Origin: JBGPYB01 sp041493035
Lineage (GTDB): Bacteria; Acidobacteriota; Vicinamibacteria; Fen-336
NCBI GenBank assembly: GCA_041493035.1
Contig: JBGPYB010000171.1
Location: forward strand, 1 to 9,677
Length of the DNA: 9,677 bases
Reading direction: 5' to 3'
Made by a program: the position numbers and the translations under genes. Positions 1 through 6,021 of the stretch are shown in pieces (within the stretch, counting starts at the first letter, position 1; every line of letters starts with the position of its first letter). The notes below the pieces were generated by a model, which was not told where the DNA came from, made no database searches, and saw only the letters and a list, made by a program, of their open reading frames with translations.

Positions 1-432
1 AACGTCGACGCCGTATTCCTCCCTGGCCAGGAAGAAGGTAACGAGATGCTCCTGGGCTTCGGCGATCTTCTTGTCCTCACGCGCCGGCGCCGCGAAGAAA
101 GAGATGTTGTGGACGCGCGAAGGGGCCGCGGGAGCGAGGGCCAGCGAGTCGCCGGCGTCCTTGTCGGTAGAGACCTGCGCTTCGCTCGATTCGGCCACGG
201 AGGCCGCCTCAGCGCTCGCGAGGATGTCCTCCGCCAGCCCCGAGGAGGGGAGCGAGATCCGCGAAGCGTCGCTCCGACGCGGGATGTCGGAAGGGAAAAA
301 GAGAGATTCCTCGCGCGTGACCCACGTGCCGGGCGCCGACCCGCTGTCCGCTGGCACTGGCGCTAGCGCGGCCGCGCGCGCCGGTACCGGGCGCCGGGCC
401 GGTTTCTTCCGCTTCTTGCGACCCTCGGCCAT
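1..432 (-). CDS. cheW: CheW-like chemotaxis coupling protein with long N-terminal extension (3' end cut by window edge)
   Basis: Reading the minus strand from the ATG at 432 gives 144 codons open to the window edge. Residues about 128-144 (EHLVTFFLAREEYGVDV) match the first beta strands of a CheW domain, the adaptor that links chemoreceptors to CheA. Residues 1-126 are not part of that domain: they open with a very basic RKKRKK stretch and continue as Ala/Ser/Pro/Arg-rich, probably disordered sequence. No ATG, GTG or TTG lies close in front of the CheW domain, third positions are mostly G/C, and the frame stays open, so I take the extension as translated. The start is 4 bp after the cheA stop, with a GGAG inside the end of cheA, which indicates one operon. 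The rest of the domain is outside the window, so a multi-domain CheW fusion cannot be excluded. Confidence 0.85.
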   Translation of the reverse strand, partial: MAEGRKKRKKPARRPVPARAAALAPVPADSGSAPGTWVTREESLFFPSDIPRRSDASRISLPSSGLAEDILASAEAASVAESSEAQVSTDKDAGDSLALAPAAPSRVHNISFFAAPAREDKKIAEAQEHLVTFFLAREEYGVDV

Positions 433-436
433 TCCC

Positions 437-2155
437 TCAGCTCTCCATCGCTGCGACGGTTTCGGTTCGGCCGAGGAGAAGCGAGTGGCGCTTCCCCTCG
501 AAAAGAGCGGCCACATCCAGAATGAGAACCACCCGCCCGTCCCCCATGATGGTCGCTCCTGCGACGGCGGACCCCTCGCCCAGGACGGCCGGGTCGAGGC
601 CCTTGATCACCACTTCCTGCTGCCCCTTCAGGCGATCCACTACGAGACCGAGGCGCTTGTCTCCCCGGCCGAGGATCACGACATAGGCGCCGCGGCCGGC
701 TCCTGGAAGGTTGAAGAGGTCCCCGAGGCGCGCGAGGGGAACGATGCGCTCCCGTATCCGAAGGGTCTCGCGGCCGTTGATGCGGTGCACTTCCTCGGGG
801 CGGTACTTGATGCTCTCGACGATCGAGCCCAGGGGTAGGGCGAACGGGCGACCGCCCACTTCGACGAGCAAGGCCGTGATGATGGCGAGGGTCAGCGGGA
901 GCTGGATGATGAACTTGGTCCCGACGCCGGGAACCGTCTCCACCTCCACAAGGCCCGAGAGGCGCTCGATGGACTTGAGCACGACGTCGAGACCCACCCC
1001 ACGACCGGAAACCTCGGTGATGGCGTCGGCGGTGGAGAAGCCCTGAGCAAAGATCAACTGGACGGCCTCGCGGTCGGAGAGGCTCTCGTCGCCCTTCAAG
1101 AGACCCCGCTCGACCGCCTTCCGGCGGACGTGTGCCGCGTCGATGCCGGCCCCATCGTCCATGATGGTGATCACGACGTGGCTCGACTCCTGGGTCGCCG
1201 AGAGGAGGATCGTACCTGTCGGTGTCTTCCCCCGGGCGACCCGAGCGCTCGGAGACTCGATGCCATGGTCCACGCTGTTACGGATCAAGTGAACGAGCGG
1301 CTCTCCGATCTCGTCGATGATGGCTTTGTCGACGCGGGTGTTGTCCCCTTCGAGGATGAGCTCGATCTCCTTCCCCTGCTGGCGCGCGAGGTCCCGGACC
1401 ATGCGGGGGAAGCGCTCGAAGACGTGGCGGATGGGGAGCATCCGCACCTCCATGACGGTTTCCTGGAGTTGGGCCGACACGCCGGCGACCTGTTGGACCG
1501 CGTCGAGCAACCCCTGTCCCAGCCCCCGGTCCTTCAGGACTTCGCTCAACTCCTTCCCGGCCTGGGAAAGCTTCGTCCTGTGGATGATCAGCTCGCCCAC
1601 CAGGTTCAGCAGATGGTCGAGTTGTGCAAAGTCCACGCGGACGGTGCTGGAACGCGGGGCCACGTACTGGGTGCTCGACCGCCGTTCCCGGCCTCGCGGC
1701 CTTGCGGGTGAGGCTGGAGCGACCGGCCCATCCAAAAAGCCAGGAGCCGGAGCGCTTCGTCCGCTAGTTGTCAGAAGGCCGTCCAGGACCGCCTTCTCCG
1801 ACGCGAGGTCGCGAACCTCGGCTTTCTCGCGGCAGGCCTGCTCGACGGCGTCCCGGAGGGCGGTGGCACCGGCGAAGAGCCGATCGAAGACGGTGGGATC
1901 GAGAGCCGTGTCCCCCTCGACGACGTGAGAGAAAACGTCCTCGAGACGGTGGACGTAGTCCTTTATCGACGAGAAGCCCATCATTCCGCTGTTCCCCTTC
2001 AGCGTGTGGAGGGGTCCGAGCACCGACGAGACGACCTCGTGGTCGAGTCCGTCTCTTTCGAGACTCAGCAGGCAGTGGTCGAGCGCTTCGAGGTGCCCCC
2101 TCGCATCTTCGAGGTAGATGTTCAGGAGTTCCTGGGAGACCTGGAAGTCCGACAT
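437..2155 (-). CDS. cheA: Chemotaxis sensor histidine kinase CheA, P2-less
   Basis: A cytoplasmic kinase that autophosphorylates in receptor arrays and passes phosphate to CheY. Domains in its 572 residues: P1/Hpt about 5-110, with the phospho-accepting histidine at H50 in LHTLKGNSGMMGF; a Pro/Arg/Ser-rich linker about 131-170; P3 dimerisation helices about 173-240; P4 ATPase about 241-420, with N box RNSVDHGI (292-299), G1 DDGAGI (333-338), GFSTAD (372-377) and G2 GRGVGLD (384-390); and P5, the CheW-like receptor-coupling domain, about 421-560. All catalytic motifs are intact. The roughly 40-residue linker leaves no room for a P2 CheY-docking domain, so the protein is shorter than the E. coli type (about 650). 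It lies 11 bp downstream of cheY and 4 bp upstream of cheW. The ATG at 2155 has only a weak ribosome site, which suggests coupling to cheY translation. Confidence 0.97.
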   Translation of the reverse strand: MSDFQVSQELLNIYLEDARGHLEALDHCLLSLERDGLDHEVVSSVLGPLHTLKGNSGMMGFSSIKDYVHRLEDVFSHVVEGDTALDPTVFDRLFAGATALRDAVEQACREKAEVRDLASEKAVLDGLLTTSGRSAPAPGFLDGPVAPASPARPRGRERRSSTQYVAPRSSTVRVDFAQLDHLLNLVGELIIHRTKLSQAGKELSEVLKDRGLGQGLLDAVQQVAGVSAQLQETVMEVRMLPIRHVFERFPRMVRDLARQQGKEIELILEGDNTRVDKAIIDEIGEPLVHLIRNSVDHGIESPSARVARGKTPTGTILLSATQESSHVVITIMDDGAGIDAAHVRRKAVERGLLKGDESLSDREAVQLIFAQGFSTADAITEVSGRGVGLDVVLKSIERLSGLVEVETVPGVGTKFIIQLPLTLAIITALLVEVGGRPFALPLGSIVESIKYRPEEVHRINGRETLRIRERIVPLARLGDLFNLPGAGRGAYVVILGRGDKRLGLVVDRLKGQQEVVIKGLDPAVLGEGSAVAGATIMGDGRVVLILDVAALFEGKRHSLLLGRTETVAAMES

Positions 2156-2166
2156 GTCGGTCCGCG

Positions 2167-2541
2167 CTAGGCGGCGGTGATCTTTTCGATGAGGCCGTGG
2201 AGCTCCGAGGCCTGGAAGGGCTTCTTCACGTACCCCTTCGCCCCCATCTTGAGGCCTCGGATCGTGTCTTCTTCCTTCCCCTCGGTCGAAATGATGATCA
2301 CGGGGATCGCCTGATACGCCGGCTCCTTCTGGACCCGCTGCAAGAACTCCAAGCCGTTCATCACGGGCATGTTGATGTCCAGGAGGATCAGATCGATCCC
2401 CTCCTCCTGCCCGAGTTTGTCGAGAGCCTCGAGGCCGTTCATCGCGCTGATGAGCTTGCAGTTCTTGTACCGAGAGAGGAACAGCTTGTACATCTGGTGG
2501 ATCAGCGCGGAGTCGTCGACCGCGAGGATCTTCCTGAGCAT
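2167..2541 (-). CDS. cheY: Single-domain response regulator, CheY type
   Basis: A 124-residue receiver domain with no output domain. The acidic pair is D9/D10 (AVDDS), the phosphorylation site is D55 (LLDINMP), the Ser/Thr switch is at 85-86 (ISTEG), the aromatic switch is Y104, and the conserved lysine is K107 before P108 (KKPF). All residues needed for phosphotransfer from CheA and for signalling are present. It is the first gene of the leftward cheY-cheA-cheW operon, so the likely role is to receive phosphate from that CheA and act on a motility machine, either flagellar or pilus/gliding. The start at 2541 is chosen because GGAGGG lies 7 nt upstream and the receiver begins at once. An upstream in-frame ATG at 2607 would add 22 residues and lies beyond the predicted transcription start. 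A diguanylate- or Frz-type partner cannot be ruled out. Confidence 0.93.
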   Translation of the reverse strand: MLRKILAVDDSALIHQMYKLFLSRYKNCKLISAMNGLEALDKLGQEEGIDLILLDINMPVMNGLEFLQRVQKEPAYQAIPVIIISTEGKEEDTIRGLKMGAKGYVKKPFQASELHGLIEKITAA

Positions 2542-2548
2542 CTGTCGT

Positions 2549-2554
2549 CCCTCC
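2549..2554 (-). promoter_or_regulatory. Ribosome binding site of cheY
   Basis: GGAGGG on the minus strand, 7 nt before the ATG at 2541. It decides the cheY start in favour of 2541 over the longer reading from 2607. Confidence 0.8.
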
Positions 2555-2558
2555 GGAA

Positions 2559-2571
2559 CCTGGGTACCAGG
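2559..2571. repeat. Small inverted repeat at the cheY transcription start
   Basis: CCTGG-gta-CCAGG, 5-bp arms with a 3-bp centre, covering the predicted start point of the cheY operon between its -10 box and ribosome site. It could be an operator half-site pair or a short 5' hairpin. An arm of this length can arise by chance in GC-rich DNA. Confidence 0.3.
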
Positions 2572-2572
2572 G

Positions 2573-2601
2573 TTTCTACCACCGAAGTCTCTGCGGTTCA
2601 A
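2573..2601 (-). promoter_or_regulatory. Promoter of cheY-cheA-cheW operon
   Basis: On the minus strand, TTGAAC (2601-2596), a 17-bp spacer and TAGAAA (2578-2573), with TG one base before the -10 (extended -10). The predicted start point is near 2566, giving a leader of about 25 nt that contains the GGAGGG. Two mismatches to consensus in each hexamer or fewer. This is a sequence match only. Confidence 0.6.
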
Positions 2602-2611
2602 GAGCAATGGG

Positions 2612-2630
2612 ACGCCGGGGGCCGCGGCGT
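2612..2630. repeat. Inverted repeat abutting the ROK-kinase -35 box
   Basis: ACGCCG (2612-2617) and CGGCGT (2625-2630) form perfect 6-bp arms around a 7-bp centre. The right arm ends on the first base of the TTGACA box of the ROK-kinase promoter and lies between the two divergent promoters. Its position suits an operator for a dimeric regulator. No regulator gene is in the window, and chance is possible at this GC content. Confidence 0.4.
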
Positions 2631-2657
2631 TGACACGTGGCAGGCCCTGAACATAAT
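2630..2657 (+). promoter_or_regulatory. Strong sigma-70-type promoter for ROK kinase, apparently leaderless
   Basis: TTGACA (2630-2635), a 16-bp spacer and CATAAT (2652-2657): a perfect -35 and a 5/6 -10. The usual start point, about 7 nt past the -10, falls on the A of the ATG at 2664, so the message would have essentially no 5' UTR. The alternative GTG start at 2637 lies between the two hexamers and would not be transcribed from here. Confidence 0.75.
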
Positions 2658-2663
2658 CCTGGG

Positions 2664-3608
2664 ATGCCCTTCGAACCCTCGCCCGTTCCGTTTGTCGCGC
2701 TCGATGTGGGGGGGACTTTCCTCAAGGGTGCGCGCATCGAGGGAGCGGGGCGGGTGGCGGCGCGCCTTCACGATCCCATCGCGCGGGAGAGCCGCGAGAC
2801 GCTCCTTGCGCAGTTAGTGAATGCCGTGAAAGCCCTCGATCCCGAAGGGCGTGCCGCCGCCGTCGGCATCGGTATCCCAGGTATCGTCGAGCAAGGTAGT
2901 TCCCGGGTCCGCGCCTGTCCCAACCTGCCGGAGCTGAACGGGTTTGCCCTCGGCCAGGAAATGGCCCGGAGGACCGGGCGGCCCGCTTTCCTGGAGAACG
3001 ACGCGAACGCCGCGGCCCTCGCCGAGGCCTGGATCGGCGCGGGGCGGGGCTCCGAGAATCTGCTTCTCGTGACCCTCGGGACGGGCATCGGCGGCGGGGT
3101 CTTGCTGAACGGCCGCATCTGGCCCGGCAAGAGCGGGTACGCGGGCGAGGTTGGCCACATTCAGGTCGAACCCAACGGGGCGTCATGCGGTTGCGGCTCG
3201 AGCGGGTGCGTCGAAACGGTCGCGGGAATCGCCGGCTGGGCCCGCCGTGCCGAGGCTGCCATGGCGTCGCGGCACTCCTCCCTCGCCGGCAAGACCCTCG
3301 ACCCGGCAAACATCGTCGCCGCAGCCAAAGAAGGAGACACCGTGGCTCTGGAGGTCGTGGACGGAACGGCCCGCGCGCTGAGCATCGGCATTGCGGCGAC
3401 GCTGCTGCTCCTCAACCTGGACCGGGTGGTCATCGGCGGTGGTGTCGCAGCGGCCGGGGAGTTCCTCCTGGAACGCATCGTCGAGGAAACGCGCCGCAGA
3501 ACCTTCCCTCAGGTGTTCGCCGACTGCACGTTCAACCTGGCGGAGCTGGGGACCGATGCCGGCGTCGTGGGCGCCGCTCGCGTCGCGATGGTCGGCCTCG
3601 CGGGCTGA
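2664..3608 (+). CDS. ROK-family sugar kinase (glucokinase-like)
   Basis: Probably phosphorylates glucose or a related hexose with ATP in the cytoplasm. In 314 residues: phosphate-1 loop DVGGT (14-18); catalytic aspartate D113 in ENDANAA; Gly-rich GTGIGGG (138-144); and the ROK zinc site made by H165 (in GEVGH) with C175, C177 and C182 (CGCGSSGC), followed by E184. Length is normal for single-domain ROK kinases. There is no N-terminal helix-turn-helix, so it is an enzyme and not a ROK repressor. Substrate (glucose, N-acetylglucosamine, mannose, fructose) cannot be fixed from the sequence. The start at 2664 is chosen over the GTG at 2637 because of the promoter position. No Shine-Dalgarno is visible. 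The next gene begins 10 bp after the stop, so it probably heads the ROK-hypothetical-lepA transcript. Confidence 0.92.
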   Translation: MPFEPSPVPFVALDVGGTFLKGARIEGAGRVAARLHDPIARESRETLLAQLVNAVKALDPEGRAAAVGIGIPGIVEQGSSRVRACPNLPELNGFALGQEMARRTGRPAFLENDANAAALAEAWIGAGRGSENLLLVTLGTGIGGGVLLNGRIWPGKSGYAGEVGHIQVEPNGASCGCGSSGCVETVAGIAGWARRAEAAMASRHSSLAGKTLDPANIVAAAKEGDTVALEVVDGTARALSIGIAATLLLLNLDRVVIGGGVAAAGEFLLERIVEETRRRTFPQVFADCTFNLAELGTDAGVVGAARVAMVGLAG

Positions 3609-3618
3609 GGCCTCCTCC

Positions 3619-4095
3619 TTGTTCGAGTCGGAGGAAAGGCTCGCCCGGGACGTCGCCGAGGCGCTAGCCGTTCTCCGGCGTCTGGGTCACGGCCGCTACG
3701 CGTGTCTCCTGGAACAGGGCGGCATCGTTCTCGAGGACCCTGACCCCACCGAGGCGAGTCCGGCCGAATCGTCGCTCAGGGCACTGCTCGTCGCTCGAAG
3801 TCGCGCGCTCTTCGCGATCCCGCAGGGTCTCGCATCCGACGCCCCCATGAACGACGTCCTCGGAGACTCGAACGACGACGAGTTCCTTCTCGCCATCCTC
3901 AACGGCAAGGTGGCCCTCGTGGTGGCCTGTCCCGATGCCGAGCACCTTCGCGTCGCGGGAGAGAAGCCGCTCTCGGTTCTTGTGGACCGGCTCTTCCGTT
4001 GGAAGCCGGCCTACCGCCTCGACCCTCAGGGGCGCGGCCTCTTCGTCAGCGGCCCGCAACTCGACGTGGTGGTCGTGGGGCGCGCAGGGCCGTGA
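3619..4095 (+). CDS. Conserved-looking 158-residue protein of unknown function, possibly roadblock/LC7-like
   Basis: I do not recognise the family with certainty. The reading frame starts at TTG 3619, with TGAGG overlapping the ROK stop about 8 nt upstream, and ends 42 bp before lepA. The protein is acidic to neutral with no signal peptide or membrane segment. It begins with an amphipathic helix (FESEERLARDVAEALAVLRR), then a strand-turn-strand (RYACLLEQGGIVLED), a long helical/acidic middle, a hydrophobic segment around AILNGKVALVVAC, a helix (LSVLVDRLFRW) and a terminal strand (LDVVVVG). That alternation resembles a roadblock/LC7 or GAF-like alpha/beta fold, regulators that often partner small GTPases, but this is only a shape argument. 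The frame is open upstream inside the ROK gene, so the exact start is uncertain. Probably co-transcribed with both neighbours. Confidence 0.7.
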   Translation: MFESEERLARDVAEALAVLRRLGHGRYACLLEQGGIVLEDPDPTEASPAESSLRALLVARSRALFAIPQGLASDAPMNDVLGDSNDDEFLLAILNGKVALVVACPDAEHLRVAGEKPLSVLVDRLFRWKPAYRLDPQGRGLFVSGPQLDVVVVGRAGP

Positions 4096-4104
4096 ATCGC
4101 GGGT

Positions 4105-4110
4105 TAGAAT
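4105..4110 (+). promoter_or_regulatory. Possible -10 box of lepA
   Basis: TAGAAT, 27 nt before the lepA ATG, inside GGGTTAGAAT. No convincing -35 lies 16-18 bp upstream. The same GGGYTAGAAT string precedes lepB, which is the main reason to list it. Confidence 0.35.
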
Positions 4111-4137
4111 GAAGGGCTTGGCGAGTCCCCGACATTG

Positions 4138-5931
4138 ATGAAGAACATCCGGAACTTCTCCATCATCGCTCACATCGACCACGGTAAGACGACGCTCTCC
4201 GACCGCCTCATGGAGCGGACGGGCGCCCTTACCCAGCGCGAGATGACCGAGCAGTTTCTCGATTCGATGGATCTCGAGCGGGAACGCGGGATCACGATCA
4301 AGCAGCATTCCGTGCGCCTCCACTACAAGGCCAAGGACGGCCAGGACTACGTCTTGAACCTGATCGACACGCCCGGCCACGTGGACTTCTCGTACGAGGT
4401 CTCGCGGAGCCTGGCAGCCTGTCAGGGAGCGCTCCTGATCGTGGACGCGAGCCAGGGCGTCGAGGCCCAGACCCTCGCCAACGCCCACCTGGCCGCCGAC
4501 GCGGGCCTCGAGATCATCCCGGTGCTCAACAAGATCGACCTCCCCGGCGCCGAGCCCGACAAGGCGAAGGAGCAGATCGAGCACGTCATCGGCATCGACG
4601 CCTCCCACGCGATCCTCGCCTCGGCCAAGCAGGGGATCGGCATCGACGAGATTCTCGAGGCGATCGTGGCCCGCATCCCTGCCCCCCAGGGAGAGCCCGA
4701 CGGCCCTTTGCGCGGCATGGTCTTCGACTCCTGGTTCGACCAGTACCGTGGCGTCGTCATCCTGGTCCACGTCGTCGATGGGCGTCTCGCCCCGAAGATG
4801 AAGGTGCGGCTCATGGCGTCGGGGGGCACCTACGAGGTGGAGCAGGTCGGCGTCTTTACGCCCAAGCCGCTGCCGGTGGAAGAGCTGAACGCTGGCGAAG
4901 TCGGCTTCGTGATCTGCGGCATCAAGCAGATCTCCGACACCAAGATCGGCGACACGCTCACCGACGATCGGCACCCGGCGACGGAAGCTCTTCCCGGCTT
5001 CAAGGAAGTGAAGCCGATGGTCTTCGCGGGGCTTTACCCCGTGGACGCCGACCAGTACGCGGAGCTGCGCGACGCCCTCGAGAAGCTACGGCTCAACGAC
5101 TCGTCGTTCTTCTACGAGCCCGAAACGTCCACGGCGCTGGGCTTCGGCTTCCGTTGCGGCTTTCTGGGGCTCCTTCATATGGAGATCGTGCAGGAACGCC
5201 TCGAGCGGGAGTTCAACCTCGAGTTGCTGGTCACGGCGCCGTCGGTGCGCTATCGCGTTCTCAAGACCAACGGGGAGACCATCGAAGTCGACTCGCCGGC
5301 CCGCCTGCCCGACGCTGGATCCATTCAGGCCATCGAAGAGCCGATCATCACCGCAACGATCCTCACCGGAGACGAGTACGTGGGACCGATCCTGAAGCTC
5401 TGCCAGGAGAAGCGCGGGATCCAGAAGGGGATCCACTACATCACGACAACGCGGGTGATGATCGAGTACGAGCTTCCCTTGAACGAGATCCTCCTCGACT
5501 TCTACGATCGGCTGAAGTCGGCGTCCAAGGGCTATGCCTCCCTCGACTACCAGTTCAGCGGCCACTGGGTCTCGCCTCTCGTAAAGCTGGACGTGCTGGT
5601 GAACGGAGATTCGGTGGACGCGCTGTCCCTCATCGTCCACAGAGATACGGCCTATCCCCGCGGCAAGAGCCTCGTCGAAAAGATGCGGCAACTGATCCCC
5701 AGGCAGATGTTCGAGGTGGCCATCCAGGCGGCCATCGGTTCGAGGGTGATCGCCCGCGAGACCGTAAAGCCCCTCCGCAAGAACGTCATTGCAAAATGCT
5801 ACGGTGGCGACATCTCCCGCAAGCGCAAGCTCCTCGAGAAGCAAAAGGAAGGGAAGAAGCGCATGAAGCGCGTGGGCACCGTCGACATCCCGCAGGAGGC
5901 GTTCCTCGCCGTACTTCGTGTGGACGACTGA
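4138..5931 (+). CDS. lepA: Elongation factor 4 (LepA), ribosome-associated translational GTPase
   Basis: A 597-residue GTPase that binds the ribosome and acts in back-translocation or assembly/initiation under stress. The G domain shows G1 AHIDHGKT (11-18), switch I RGIT (50-53), G3 DTPGH (77-81), G4 NKID (131-134) and G5 around SAKQG. EF-G-like domains II, III and V follow, and the protein ends with the LepA-specific C-terminal domain, including the very basic SRKRKLLEKQKEGKKRMKR stretch. It is full length and intact. The start is ATG 4138; a TTG directly before it (4135) would add one residue. The ribosome site is weak. lepB follows after a hairpin, the common lepA-lepB order. Confidence 0.98.
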   Translation: MKNIRNFSIIAHIDHGKTTLSDRLMERTGALTQREMTEQFLDSMDLERERGITIKQHSVRLHYKAKDGQDYVLNLIDTPGHVDFSYEVSRSLAACQGALLIVDASQGVEAQTLANAHLAADAGLEIIPVLNKIDLPGAEPDKAKEQIEHVIGIDASHAILASAKQGIGIDEILEAIVARIPAPQGEPDGPLRGMVFDSWFDQYRGVVILVHVVDGRLAPKMKVRLMASGGTYEVEQVGVFTPKPLPVEELNAGEVGFVICGIKQISDTKIGDTLTDDRHPATEALPGFKEVKPMVFAGLYPVDADQYAELRDALEKLRLNDSSFFYEPETSTALGFGFRCGFLGLLHMEIVQERLEREFNLELLVTAPSVRYRVLKTNGETIEVDSPARLPDAGSIQAIEEPIITATILTGDEYVGPILKLCQEKRGIQKGIHYITTTRVMIEYELPLNEILLDFYDRLKSASKGYASLDYQFSGHWVSPLVKLDVLVNGDSVDALSLIVHRDTAYPRGKSLVEKMRQLIPRQMFEVAIQAAIGSRVIARETVKPLRKNVIAKCYGGDISRKRKLLEKQKEGKKRMKRVGTVDIPQEAFLAVLRVDD

Positions 5932-5959
5932 ACAGCTGCGAGCGTCGCTCGACATGGGC

Positions 5960-5987
5960 CTAGGGGGCGCCCCGCAGCGCCCCCTGG
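5960..5987 (+). terminator. Strong GC hairpin after lepA, terminator-like but without a T-tract
   Basis: GGGGGCGC (5963-5970) pairs with GCGCCCCC (5977-5984), extended by A-T, a T-G wobble and C-G to an 11-bp stem with a 6-nt loop. It lies 28 bp past the lepA stop and ends where the lepB promoter region begins. No run of T follows, so it may be a Rho-independent terminator of the tail-less kind, an RNA 3'-end stabiliser or a pause site. Confidence 0.5.
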
Positions 5988-6012
5988 CTCAATGATGGAA
6001 CTGGGCTAGAAT
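5984..6012 (+). promoter_or_regulatory. Probable promoter of lepB
   Basis: TAGAAT (6007-6012, 5/6 of consensus) with a weak -35 candidate CTGGCT (5984-5989, 3/6) at 17-bp spacing. The -10 ends 9 nt before the lepB ATG, so the message would start at about 6019 with a leader of roughly 3 nt. Confidence 0.45.
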
Positions 6013-6021
6013 AGGCTTTCG

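Noticed and set aside
71..838. Plus-strand open frame of 255 codons over the cheW-cheA region
   Set aside because: Antisense to CheW and CheA frames with clear domain motifs; no recognisable domain or ribosome site.
2542..2607. Longer cheY reading from the ATG at 2607
   Set aside because: Starts upstream of the predicted promoter start point, adds residues not found in receivers, and the GGAGGG points to 2541.
1768..2817. Plus-strand open frame of 349 codons spanning cheA, cheY and the start of the ROK gene
   Set aside because: Arg/Pro/Gly-rich shadow crossing three supported genes and the divergent promoter region.
3664..4974. A 436-codon open frame on the minus strand opposite lepA and its upstream gene
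   Set aside because: It lies opposite lepA, whose GTPase motifs prove the plus frame; long antisense frames are common in GC-rich DNA. Its His/Asp/Val-rich product matches no family I know.
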